From Stenotrophomonas hibiscicola ATCC 19867 (lineage in GTDB: Bacteria > Pseudomonadota > Gammaproteobacteria > Xanthomonadales > Xanthomonadaceae): a stretch of 64,000 nt of DNA. A model generated the notes under the pieces. The model was not told where the DNA came from. It ran no database searches and worked only from the letters and a program-made list of their open reading frames with translations. The position numbers and the translations under genes are program-made. This document shows positions 26,581 to 34,474 of the stretch, in pieces. Where the stretch lies: assembly GCF_000382065.1 (NCBI RefSeq), contig NZ_KB907501.1:1-64000 (forward strand). The letters are read 5' to 3'. Position 1 is the stretch's first letter. Each line of letters opens with the position of its first letter.

Positions 26581-26806
26581 GGTGAGGCTCCAGGGAGGGT
26601 TCACGCAGGCTCGCATGGCGTTTGGGCCACTGCAGCCGGCGTCCGACGAAACGGCCCTTCCACGGAGTGAACGCCCGCATTGGCGGCCCGGCGCCAGCGC
26701 CGGGGCCCTGGCTGTGCAGGCGATGTCATGAGCGGCCGGGATTCCCTCACGGCCGCCACAGGGCACGGCCACTAGCCTGAACGCCTCCCTTTCCACAGGA
26801 GCGCCC

Positions 26807-27619
26807 ATGCCTGCTTCCCGCATCCGCCTGCACGTTGAAGACACAGGGGGCCACGGCCGCCCGGTCATCCTGATCCACGGCTGGCCGCTGTCCGCCGATG
26901 CCTGGAGGACGCAGGTGACGATTCTGCGCGACGCGCAGCACCGGGTGATCAGCTACGACCGGCGCGGCTTCGGCCGCTCCGACAAGCCGGCCGAAGGTTA
27001 TGACTACGACACGCTGGCGGCGGACCTGGCGGGGTTGATCGAGGAACGTGACCTGCGCGACGCCACCCTGGTCGGCTTCTCGATGGGCGGCGGTGAGGTG
27101 GCGCGCTATGTGGCCAACCACGGGCAGGAGCGCCTGCACAGCGTGGTGTTTGCTGCCGCCGTGCCGCCGTACCTGCTGCGCAGTGATGACAACCCGGAAG
27201 GCCCGCTGACCCAGGACAAGGCTGACGAAATGCGCAGTGGTCTGGAGAAGGATCGCGAAGCGTTCTTCGACGGCTTCACCCGCGATTTCTTCAGCGCCAA
27301 CGGCAAGCTGATGGTCACCGAGGAAGCGCGCCAGGCGGCGATCGCGCTGTGTCATCAGTCCGACCAGACGGCAGCGCTGGGCTGCATGAAAGCGTTTGCC
27401 ACCACGGACTTCCGCGATGATCTGAAGAAGATCACAGTGCCCACCCTGATCCTGCACGGCGACAGCGATGCCATCGTGCCGTTTGAAGGCTCGGGCCAGC
27501 GCACGCACCAGGCCATTCCGGGCAGCGAAGTGGTGATCCTTGAAGGCGCGCCGCACGGCTGCAACACCAGCCATGCGGACCACTTCAATCTGGCGCTGCT
27601 GAACTTCCTGAAGCGGTAA
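26807..27619 (+). CDS. Alpha/beta hydrolase, chloroperoxidase-like
   Basis: 270 residues of the alpha/beta-hydrolase fold. HGWPLSADAW provides the oxyanion region, GFSMGG holds the nucleophile Ser92, GDSDAIVPF the acid, and APHGCN the catalytic His250. The closest family is cofactor-free non-haem chloroperoxidases/esterases. No signal peptide. An AGGAG site precedes the start. Confidence 0.9.
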   Translation: MPASRIRLHVEDTGGHGRPVILIHGWPLSADAWRTQVTILRDAQHRVISYDRRGFGRSDKPAEGYDYDTLAADLAGLIEERDLRDATLVGFSMGGGEVARYVANHGQERLHSVVFAAAVPPYLLRSDDNPEGPLTQDKADEMRSGLEKDREAFFDGFTRDFFSANGKLMVTEEARQAAIALCHQSDQTAALGCMKAFATTDFRDDLKKITVPTLILHGDSDAIVPFEGSGQRTHQAIPGSEVVILEGAPHGCNTSHADHFNLALLNFLKR

Positions 27620-27628
27620 GCTGCGGCC

Positions 27629-27802
27629 ATGCGCCAGACCAAGACACCCCCGTGGAAGAAGCCCAACCCCAAGGGCCAGACCTCGCAGCCGCTGTCGCCT
27701 GCGCAGAAAGAGGCGGCGCGACAGCGGGCGGAAGAGAATGGTCGGCGCTATCCGAATCTGGTGGACAACATGTGGGCGGCGAAGCTACCGCGGGGATCCT
27801 GA
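27629..27802 (+). CDS. Small basic conserved protein
   Basis: 57 residues, MRQTKTPPWKKPNPKGQ...LSPAQKEAARQRAEENG...YPNLVDNMWAA. Strongly basic N-terminus and a C-terminal YPNLVDNM motif that I recognise as recurring in small gammaproteobacterial proteins. It starts 10 nt after the hydrolase stop and is probably cotranscribed. Function unknown. Confidence 0.65.
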   Translation: MRQTKTPPWKKPNPKGQTSQPLSPAQKEAARQRAEENGRRYPNLVDNMWAAKLPRGS

Positions 27803-27805
27803 TCT

Positions 27806-27891
27806 GTAGAGCCGAGCCATGCTCGGCATACGCGCCCAGCGCGTGCCTTTGGTCGGCGGGCAAAAGCAGCCGAGCGTGGGCTTGGCTCTAC
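27806..27891. repeat. GTAG palindrome pair
   Basis: Two facing GTAG-type units, 27806-27827 and 27868-27891, forming a larger inverted repeat bounded by GTAG and CTAC. The right end supplies the stop codon of the next gene on the minus strand. Confidence 0.9.
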
Positions 27892-28577
27892 AGCTTGGCC
27901 AGCGGCTTCCAGCCGGGTTCCAGCCAGGGCGCGATCTTGTTCTGGCCGACGGTGATGGCCTCAACTGGTACCCCAGCCAGGCGCGCAAGCTCTGCACGCA
28001 GCTGCTCGGAATCCACCGGCACGGCCGTAGCCACCTGCAGCCGATCACCCTGATGTCTCACCTGTACCGGTAGCGTGGCACGCGCGTCCTGCTGGCCGCC
28101 GGTGCGCCCGATCGGGTAGCGCATTGTTACCGGCCGTGACAGCTGCGCCAGTGCGGGCTGCCACGCCTGCAGCACGAGGGGCTGCCCGGCAGCGGGAACA
28201 TGTACTTCAGCAATCGTGGCTGGGTAGCCGGTGAGGCTCTCGACCATGACCTGGAAGCGCGCGCCATCTGGTACGGCCAGCACGGCGGCGATCAATACGC
28301 ACAGCGAAACGAATACCGCCGCCAGGATCCAGCTGCGCGGCGCGGTGGCCGGTCGAGTCGCGTTGCGCAGCCCCGGTTTGCGCCGCAGCTTGCGCGCGTA
28401 AATGCGCCGGTCCTTCCTGCGCGGGCTGCTGCTGTGCTCAGGCAGGTTCAAGGGAAAGCGCGGAAGGCGCGCCACGCGGGCCTGGATCAGGCGCGAGAGC
28501 AGCATCCACGCGATCACGAACGCCAGCAGCGGGAGCAGGGTTCGCACCCACAGATACAGCGTGACCATCCACAACAC
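27888..28577 (-). CDS. Hypothetical membrane protein
   Basis: 229 residues with an N-terminal hydrophobic segment (about 9-28), a basic linker (RRKDRRIYARKLRRK) and a second hydrophobic segment (about 82-100, ILAAVFVSLCVLIAAVLAV), then a periplasmic-type domain. No family recognised. An in-frame ATG at 28568 is an alternative start. Its TAG stop (27888-27890) lies within the GTAG end of a repeat. Confidence 0.7.
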   Translation of the reverse strand: MLWMVTLYLWVRTLLPLLAFVIAWMLLSRLIQARVARLPRFPLNLPEHSSSPRRKDRRIYARKLRRKPGLRNATRPATAPRSWILAAVFVSLCVLIAAVLAVPDGARFQVMVESLTGYPATIAEVHVPAAGQPLVLQAWQPALAQLSRPVTMRYPIGRTGGQQDARATLPVQVRHQGDRLQVATAVPVDSEQLRAELARLAGVPVEAITVGQNKIAPWLEPGWKPLAKL

Positions 28578-28689
28578 CTCTACAGACGACCATCCATGCT
28601 CGTCTACATCCTACCGGGACCACGCGGTGGTTGTCGTATACGCCAGCCGACAGGCACAGGATGCTTGGTTAGGATGGTCCTTTGTTGTC

Positions 28690-29361
28690 ATGGATGAACC
28701 GATGGTCTCTGCCGCTGCCCGCTTCTGTCGCATCTGTGGTCCCGGCCCGATCCTGCTGGCGCTGCAGGTGGTGGCGCTGCTGGCGGTAGGCCTTGCAGCC
28801 GGCTTCTTCCACTACCGTGTGGGACTGCTGCTGGAGCCGGTGGATGACGCATGCGGTGGGCCCGACGCGGCCGCACGCATACAGGTGGCCGAACAGCTGC
28901 TGGCGCGATCCACTGCGCTTGCACCGTGGCAACCGTTGCAGTGGATTCCGATGGCGGGCGTGGTGCTGGCGCTGCTGGGCGCGATGTCGATCAGCGTCTA
29001 TCGGCTGGGGCGGTTGTCCGGACGGCTGCGGCGGGCCAACCGGGTCTTGATGATGCTGCATGGCGCGTTGCTGGTGCTGGCGGTGCGGGCATTGCATCTG
29101 TACGACATGGCATGGACCAGTGTGGCCAAGCTGGCGCCGACAACCTGCCTGATGGAACTGGGGGAACAGGGCAGTTTGCCGCTGGCACAGGCGCAGGAGG
29201 TGGTGTTCGAGATCCTCACCCACGAGCATGCCCCTCTGCTGCGCAATCCCGATGATCTGGCCCTGGTGCTGGTCGCAGTGATGCTGATGGCGATGGCTGC
29301 AGGATTCATGTTGTGGCGGGCGATCGTGCGCGAGCGGGAGGTGCAGTCGCCCAGCCCATAG
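28690..29361 (+). CDS. Hypothetical membrane protein
   Basis: 223 residues with about four hydrophobic segments (near residues 15-35, 74-95, 110-128, 193-212). A DUF2975-like layout is possible but not certain. No catalytic motif seen. ATG 28690 is used because the upstream extension overlaps the divergent gene and has no ribosome site; ATG 28702 is possible. Confidence 0.65.
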   Translation: MDEPMVSAAARFCRICGPGPILLALQVVALLAVGLAAGFFHYRVGLLLEPVDDACGGPDAAARIQVAEQLLARSTALAPWQPLQWIPMAGVVLALLGAMSISVYRLGRLSGRLRRANRVLMMLHGALLVLAVRALHLYDMAWTSVAKLAPTTCLMELGEQGSLPLAQAQEVVFEILTHEHAPLLRNPDDLALVLVAVMLMAMAAGFMLWRAIVREREVQSPSP

Positions 29362-29431
29362 CAGCTGCATGCCCGACCAGGCGTTCTCAATCACGCTAAA
29401 GTCCGTACTTCGCCCCTGCAAGGAAGTGCTG

Positions 29432-30400
29432 ATGCGTTGGTTGCTGCGTGCTGTGCCGTTGCTGCTGTGCTCGCTGGCGGTGCACGCCGCCGAAGTGGAT
29501 CGTCGGATCGCGGTGACCATCGACGACCTGCCCTGGGCGCGGGTGGACGAGATCGTTCCGCCGGACCTGCAGTCGCGGCATGAAGCGCTGATGGCGCAGC
29601 TGCGCCAGGCGGGTGTGCCGGTGGTTGGCTTCGTCAACGGGAACAAGCTTGAGATCGGCGGGCAGGTGCAGCCGGCGCGGGTGCAGATGCTGCGCGACTG
29701 GCTGGACGCCGGTTATGTGCTGGGCAACCACACCTACTCGCACATGGATCTGAACGCCAAGGGCGTGCCTGCGTTCCAGCAGGATTTCCTGCGTGGCGAG
29801 GCGGTGCTGCGGCCGTTGCTGGCCGAGCGCGGGCTCAAGCCTCAGTGGATGCGTCACCCCTATCTGCGTGCCGGGCGCACGCCGGAAGAACGCGCGGAGA
29901 TGGACGCGTTCTTCAGGCAGCATGGCTACCGCGTGGCACCGGTGACGGTGGACAACGGCGAGTAGGTGTGGGCGTTCGCCTATGCCAACGTGATGAACGA
30001 GCAGCTCGATTCCCCGGCACGCGAGGCGACGTTGGCGCAGCTGCGCAAAGGCTATGTGCCCTACATGCTGAACAAGCTGGACTACTACGAGAAGCAGTCG
30101 CAGGCACTGCTGGGCTACGCGCTGCCACAGGTCTGGCTGATGCACGCCAACGAACTCAATGCGGCCACGTTCGCCGAACTGGTGGCGGCGACGAAGCGCC
30201 GCGGCTATCGCTTCATCTCACTGGATGAGGCGATGCGTGACCCGGCCTATGCACGCGGTGCCGAAGGCTACAGTGGCCGTTACGGCCCGAGCTGGCTGCA
30301 CCGCTGGGCGATGGCGGAGAAGAAACCGAAGGACTTCTACGCCGGAGAACCGGAAGTGCCGGCGTGGGTGATGAAGCTGGCCAAGGTCGGTTCGGAGTGA
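29432..30400 (+). pseudogene. Polysaccharide deacetylase split by an amber codon
   Basis: A 322-codon frame interrupted only by TAG at codon 178 (29963-29965). Upstream: signal peptide, VTIDDLPWA (the metal-binding Asp pair), GNHTYSHMD (the metal-binding His motif). Downstream and in the same frame: VWAFAYANVMNE, VWLMHANELNA and RGYRFISLDEAM, the usual second half of the NodB-type deacetylase fold. Family members normally have Trp at the interrupted position (GEWVWAF), so TGG to TAG is the simplest explanation. AAGGA lies before the start. Unless the amber codon is suppressed, only a truncated secreted protein is made. Confidence 0.88.
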
Positions 30401-30403
30401 GGC

Positions 30404-31246
30404 TCAGCGCTTGACGGCCAGCACGCCGTCAAGCGCCAGCTCGGCCTTGAAGCCGGCCTTTTCCAGGCGCTTGGCCACTTCACGTGGCACGTCGCGGCCG
30501 CTGGTCAGCTTGTTCGGCGCGCCGGTGTAATGGAACAGCCGGCCGCCCTTGCGGATGACGCGGGCGAGGTGGTCGTAGAACACCTGTGAATACAGTTCGC
30601 CGGCGATGCCAAAGCGCGGCGGGTCGTGCAGGATCGCGTCGACACTGTTGCTTGCCACCTGCTCGATCTGCTGCGAGACATCGCCGTGGCTGAACTGCAG
30701 ACGGCCACCTGCGGCAGCCGAGTCTGGATCCGGCGACCACGGGTTGAGCGTGCGCAGCCACATCACGTCGGCATTCTTCTCGAATGAGCGGATCTGGCCG
30801 ACACCGGCCTCCAGCGCGCAGGCGGCGAAGTAGCCCAGGCCGCCGCAGGTATCGAGGATGACCTTGCCGGCCGGGGCGACCAGCTCCACCTTGCGACGCG
30901 CGTCCTCGAACGGTGACAGCTTGGAGGTCGGCAGCATCTTGATGCCGTCGATCTCGAAGGTCGGTGCGCCCCATTCGGTCGGCACCAGCTTGATCAGCGA
31001 GCCGCTGTAGCGCGAGATCGGCGCGAACTCCTCGCCATCCCAGTAGTACAGCGTGCGGTCCTTCAGCTTGCCCGGCCACGGGTAGGCCTGGCCACGGAAG
31101 TGGAAGCCGTCGGCATCCAGCGCCACGCTGTCCTCGCTGCGGCCGAGGTCGAGCGAGCCCTGCCAGTCGGCAGCGCCCTTGTCATGGGCACGGCGCAGGG
31201 TATCGGCGCTGTCGCGGGTCAGCAGGGGGCCGGTGTAGTGGGGCAC
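30404..31246 (-). CDS. SAM-dependent methyltransferase
   Basis: 280 residues from a GTG start at 31246 (VPHYTGPLLTRDSADTL). The Rossmann methyltransferase motif I is ILDTCGGLGYFAACALEAG (about residues 140-158). Motif II acidic residue is in SFEKNADVMWL, and the DPPRFG motif resembles DPPY/NPPF-type methyltransferases acting on RNA or protein. Methylated substrate unknown. No ATG is available; the frame further upstream runs into a GTAG repeat at 31294-31321, which argues against a longer protein. Confidence 0.8.
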   Translation of the reverse strand: MPHYTGPLLTRDSADTLRRAHDKGAADWQGSLDLGRSEDSVALDADGFHFRGQAYPWPGKLKDRTLYYWDGEEFAPISRYSGSLIKLVPTEWGAPTFEIDGIKMLPTSKLSPFEDARRKVELVAPAGKVILDTCGGLGYFAACALEAGVGQIRSFEKNADVMWLRTLNPWSPDPDSAAAGGRLQFSHGDVSQQIEQVASNSVDAILHDPPRFGIAGELYSQVFYDHLARVIRKGGRLFHYTGAPNKLTSGRDVPREVAKRLEKAGFKAELALDGVLAVKR

Positions 31247-31293
31247 GGCGGGTACCGGGGCGGTTCGGGGGAGGGCATGGTACCGCAGCTGTT

Positions 31294-31321
31294 GTAGCGC
31301 CGAGTCCACCCTCGGCGCTAC
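31294..31321. repeat. GTAG palindrome
   Basis: GTAGCGCCGAG...CTCGGCGCTAC, a single perfect palindromic unit between two minus-strand genes. It provides the TAG stop of the gene at 31318-31641. Confidence 0.9.
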
Positions 31322-31641
31322 CGCTGGCGGGTGCAGCTGAAGCCGTGCGTGGCTCCTTCTCCTGAGATCATGCCGACGCCACGCGATGGCTGCATGCCCT
31401 GCAGTGCGCACGCTCGACGATGGACCTCCTGGGTTTCCGGTGGCTGCCGATCGAAGTCGTAGCGTAGGCTGCCGTCTTCCTGGATCAGCCAATGCACGGT
31501 AACGCGCTCGTGGCGAGCATCACCGAGATCCCAGTCCAGGGTGCGCATGATCAGGGTCTGGCCATCGGGCAGCTGCCGGACTTCGTCATAGGCACCCTGC
31601 GTCTTCGGCGCGCTTACTGCAAGCAGCAGAAACAGCAGCAT
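31318..31641 (-). CDS. Small secreted hypothetical protein
   Basis: 107 residues with signal peptide MLLFLLLAVSAPKTQG. The mature part is acidic, with two Cys (RRACALQG, FSCTRQR) that could form a disulfide. An in-frame ATG 6 nt upstream exists, but GAGGAG is 8 nt before ATG 31641 and only 2 nt from the other, so 31641 is chosen. The stop codon is inside a GTAG repeat. No family recognised. Confidence 0.65.
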   Translation of the reverse strand: MLLFLLLAVSAPKTQGAYDEVRQLPDGQTLIMRTLDWDLGDARHERVTVHWLIQEDGSLRYDFDRQPPETQEVHRRACALQGMQPSRGVGMISGEGATHGFSCTRQR

Positions 31642-31710
31642 TGGCATCGCTCCTCAAAGAAGACAGGATGTACCCATATTGCCCTGAGCCGCCATCAGAA
31701 TCATTGCGTC

Positions 31711-32127
31711 CTACGGGCAATTCACTGCATACACCGGCCCGGCCCCGATCAGCATCAGCGCCATGTAGTCACTATCACTGGCCTTGCCCTTCAATGTCGC
31801 GTCCTTGTTGAAGTGGAAGATGCCGAAGCCGCCGGCCATGCGGATCAGCGCGCTGTCGATCTGTTCGGCGTCATCGCGGAAGTAGCGGCTGATCTCGCTG
31901 CGGGTGGCCTTGTGCAGGGCATTCGGCTCGCGCTGCCACTGGTCGCCGCGGCTGAAGGAGACGAAGTACTGGCCGCCTTCCTTGTCGATGCGGAAGTCGG
32001 CCGGTTTGCGCGCGCCGGTGGCGAAGCAGCCCTGCAACGGGTCGGCGCTGAAAGGAAGCCCGGCATCACCACCGCAGGCGGTGAGCAGCAGGAGAGCACC
32101 GGGCAGCAGCAGGCGGAGCATGCGCAT
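31711..32127 (-). CDS. Hypothetical lipoprotein
   Basis: 138 residues, signal peptide with lipobox LLTAC (MRMLRLLLPGALLLLTACGG). The mature part contains FRIDKEGGQYFVSFSRGDQW and two further Cys. No family recognised; likely a periplasmic lipoprotein. Confidence 0.72.
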   Translation of the reverse strand: MRMLRLLLPGALLLLTACGGDAGLPFSADPLQGCFATGARKPADFRIDKEGGQYFVSFSRGDQWQREPNALHKATRSEISRYFRDDAEQIDSALIRMAGGFGIFHFNKDATLKGKASDSDYMALMLIGAGPVYAVNCP

Positions 32128-32217
32128 GGGATGTCCCTACGGGGCAGGTGCGGCTAGTGTAGGCAGCATGCGGGCACGGCCCGTACAGAAATTCGGCAAG
32201 AACAAAGGGGTTTTCGG

Positions 32218-32502
32218 ATGGCGCAGGGCAAGGCACCGTGGTGCGGCATGGCCAGTTGGCTGGGGATCGCTGTGGGTTGGGGCGCGGGCACGTTGGCTGC
32301 GCAGGCGGCGGTGGCCGCAGGCGGCAATGGCATGGCCGCCGGGCTGGGCGTGGGCGTGCTGGGTGCGGCACTGGTGGGCGGCGGTCTGGCGGTGGCTTCG
32401 CGCGTGCGCGGTGAGCGTTGGCCGTGGATCGGCATCGGTGGTGCGGTGCTGAGTGCGCTGCCGCTGCTGATGTACCTGCTGCGGATGATGCTGAAGCTCT
32501 GA
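32218..32502 (+). CDS. Small three-helix membrane protein
   Basis: 94 residues with three hydrophobic segments (about 14-34, 40-60, 71-90), Gly/Ala-rich, no catalytic motif. AAGGGG lies upstream of ATG 32218. Function unknown. The GC-rich, Ala/Gly-rich sequence makes the call moderate. Confidence 0.55.
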   Translation: MAQGKAPWCGMASWLGIAVGWGAGTLAAQAAVAAGGNGMAAGLGVGVLGAALVGGGLAVASRVRGERWPWIGIGGAVLSALPLLMYLLRMMLKL

Positions 32503-32504
32503 CT

Positions 32505-32601
32505 GTAGAGCCGAGCCCGTGCTCGGCTGATGGCCTGCGACAGCCGAGCATGGCTCGGCGCTGCAAAGGCAACGGCAAGCCGAGCATGGGCTCGGCTCTA
32601 C
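32505..32601. repeat. GTAG palindrome cluster
   Basis: Three AGCCGAGC/GCTCGGCT-type units between GTAG at 32505 and CTAC ending at 32601. It lies between the small membrane protein and the convergent cation exporter. Confidence 0.9.
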
Positions 32602-32625
32602 AGATTCGTCCGCAGTCGCGCAGGA

Positions 32626-33597
32626 TCAGCTGCGGTGTATCTCCACCGTCACGTGCACCAGCTCTTCATGGATCGCCAGCGCGTTGTGCAGGGTATCGGC
32701 ATCCAGCGTGGCGTCGCTGGTGACCACGCTGGCGCTGACCGCGTACTTGCCGCGACCCACCTGCCAGACGTGCAGGTCGGCCAGGCGCGCCGGCCAGGGA
32801 CCCTGTTCGATCACTTCGCGAACTTCGGCCACCACCGGTGCGTCCATCTGCGCGTCGAGCAGGATGCGGCCGCTGTCGCGTAGCAGGCCTACAGCCCACA
32901 CCGTGACCAGCGCGGCGCCGACCAGCCCCATCACCGGGTCCAGCCAGGTCAGGCCCAGCAGCTTGCCGCCGAGCAGGGCGACGATGGCCAGCACCGAGGT
33001 GGCGGCGTCGGCCAGCACGTGCACGTAGGCCGAGCGCAGGTTGAGGTCGTGACCGTGCGCACGGCCGTGATCGTGGTGTTCGTGGTCATGCGCGTGATGA
33101 TGGCCATGGTCATGCCCGTGGTGGTGATGCGCGTGGCCCGGGCTGTCGTGCAGCCACCATGCGCAGAGCAGGTTCACGCCCAGGCCCACCGCAGCGATGG
33201 CGGTGGCTTCGTTGTAGTGGATCGGCGCCGGTACCCACAGCCGCTCCAGAGACTGCACGGCCATCAGCGCGGCGACGCCGAGCAGGGCGATGGCGCTCGT
33301 GTAGCCGGCCAGGATCTCGATCTTCCAGGTGCCAAAGGCGAAGCGCGGATCGTGCGCGTAGCGGCGCGCGCAGCGGTACGCGAACACCGCCAGGCCCAGC
33401 GCCAGCGCGTGCGAACTCATGTGCCAGCCATCGGCGAGCACGGCCATGGAGTTGAACCACCAGCCGCCGATGATCTCCACCAGCATCATGCCGACGGTGA
33501 GCCACAGGGCGCGGCGGGTATTGCGTTCGGCCAGCGGATTGCCGTCGTCGAAGCGGTGTTCGTGGCGGCGGGCGGCGGCGAGGGCGTCCAGGTGCAT
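32626..33597 (-). CDS. dmeF: CDF-family divalent metal exporter, DmeF-like
   Basis: 323 residues, six-helix cation diffusion facilitator exporting Co/Ni/Zn-type ions with proton antiport. TM2 has SMAVLADGWHMSSHA and TM5 YVHVLADAATS, both carrying the HxxxD-type metal site. A very His-rich cytoplasmic loop (about 153-184) lies between TM4 and TM5. The C-terminal domain is present (LHVWQVGRGKYAVSASVV). It is divergent from an RcnR/FrmR-type repressor with a probable operator between them, the usual dmeF/dmeR arrangement. Exact metal not readable from sequence. Confidence 0.93.
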   Translation of the reverse strand: MHLDALAAARRHEHRFDDGNPLAERNTRRALWLTVGMMLVEIIGGWWFNSMAVLADGWHMSSHALALGLAVFAYRCARRYAHDPRFAFGTWKIEILAGYTSAIALLGVAALMAVQSLERLWVPAPIHYNEATAIAAVGLGVNLLCAWWLHDSPGHAHHHHGHDHGHHHAHDHEHHDHGRAHGHDLNLRSAYVHVLADAATSVLAIVALLGGKLLGLTWLDPVMGLVGAALVTVWAVGLLRDSGRILLDAQMDAPVVAEVREVIEQGPWPARLADLHVWQVGRGKYAVSASVVTSDATLDADTLHNALAIHEELVHVTVEIHRS

Positions 33598-33622
33598 GGG
33601 GAACCAAGGGGGGGTGGAGTGG

Positions 33623-33639
33623 ATACCCCCATAGGGTAT
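33623..33639. promoter_or_regulatory. Probable RcnR/DmeR operator
   Basis: ATACCC, 5-nt spacer, GGGTAT: a C-tract/G-tract palindrome with AT flanks, as bound by RcnR/CsoR-type repressors. It lies in the 53-bp gap between the divergent exporter and repressor genes. Confidence 0.65.
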
Positions 33640-33650
33640 ATGATCCGGTC

Positions 33651-33935
33651 ATGGCCCATGTACACAAGAATCGAAAGCAGCTGCTGACCCGGGTGCGCCG
33701 TATCGCGGGTCAGGTGGCGGCGTTGGAGCAGGCGCTGGACCAGCCCGAGGGTAAAGCCGGCGACTGTGCGGACGTGCTGGTGCAGGTCGCCGCCGTGCGC
33801 GGTGCAGCCCACAGCCTGCTGATGGAGCTGCTGCACGAGCACCTGCAGGAACATGTGGTGGCTGCCGACGACCCGCAGCAGCGGGCGGACGAGGCCGCGG
33901 TGCTGGTCGAGCTGCTGCGCCGCTACGGCAAATAG
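33651..33935 (+). CDS. Metal-responsive repressor of the FrmR/RcnR family
   Basis: 94-residue all-helical CsoR/RcnR-type repressor: MAHVHKNRKQLLTRVRRIAGQ, Cys39 in GDCADVLVQVAAVRGAAHSL, and LLHEHLQEH. The N-terminal His residues plus the Cys and His of helix 2 form the metal site in nickel/cobalt members. Divergent from the DmeF-like exporter, which it probably represses until metal binds. Confidence 0.88.
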   Translation: MAHVHKNRKQLLTRVRRIAGQVAALEQALDQPEGKAGDCADVLVQVAAVRGAAHSLLMELLHEHLQEHVVAADDPQQRADEAAVLVELLRRYGK

Positions 33936-33946
33936 GCCGAGGGGCG

Positions 33947-34034
33947 GTAGAGTCGACTGTTAGTCGACTGCTCTTCGCCCAGGCGGCATGAGATCCCGCG
34001 CTTCGCGCGAGAGTCGACTAACAGTCGACTCTAC
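33947..34034. repeat. GTAGAGTCGACTG inverted repeat
   Basis: Second GTAG subfamily: GTAGAGTCGACTGTTAGTCGACT at the left end and its inverted form ending CTAC at 34034, with a short hairpin-forming middle. The same subfamily recurs at 44942-45029. Confidence 0.9.
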
Positions 34035-34405
34035 CCTGCGTGCCGGTGCCGTGCGTTCCAGATGTGCGTGGCGGCCAGCAGCAGGCTGCCGGTGACCGTC
34101 ATCGGTGTTTCCCAGTCGTGCGAGGGCAGCGCAAGCGCGCCGGCCAGCAGCAGGCCGAGCCCGGCGCCGGCGGTGGCCCAGGCCAGCACGGGGAGGCGAT
34201 GGCGACGCTCGGCCCGCCACAGCGCGTAGCCGGTCAGCGGCAGGGCGATGGCCACGAACAGCAAGTGCACCCATTCCGCCTCGGCCCACGCGCCGAACAG
34301 CGGCAACGCGGCGGCCAGCAGCGGCAGCGCCAGGCAGTGCAGCAGGCACAGGCTGGACAGGGCGACAGCGCCGGCATCGAGCAGGGCGGCAGACGGCGAC
34401 TTCAT
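34031..34405 (-). CDS. MerC-domain membrane protein, Zur-linked
   Basis: 124 residues with four hydrophobic segments. The first contains ALSSLCLLHCLALPLL, the Cys...His-Cys MerC-type metal motif. It is divergent from the COG0523 GTPase, with a Zur box between the two starts, so a role in zinc supply under limitation is likely rather than mercury transport. Its TAG stop is within the GTAG repeat at 33947-34034. Confidence 0.85.
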   Translation of the reverse strand: MKSPSAALLDAGAVALSSLCLLHCLALPLLAAALPLFGAWAEAEWVHLLFVAIALPLTGYALWRAERRHRLPVLAWATAGAGLGLLLAGALALPSHDWETPMTVTGSLLLAATHIWNARHRHAG

Positions 34406-34429
34406 CGGGGGAGGCTCCTTGCGCGACAG

Positions 34430-34446
34430 ATGTTATATAGTAACAT
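34430..34446. promoter_or_regulatory. Zur box between divergent zinc genes
   Basis: ATGTTA, 5-nt spacer TATAG, TAACAT: matches the known Zur box consensus of gammaproteobacteria. It lies between the MerC-like gene and the COG0523 GTPase, where a single site could silence both when zinc is sufficient. Confidence 0.85.
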
Positions 34447-34474
34447 TTCCGTTCCGCAGCCAACCCGCTCCGAC

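Noticed and set aside
34031..34405. Mercury resistance gene merC
   Set aside because: No merR, merT, merP or merA nearby, and a Zur box controls the start.
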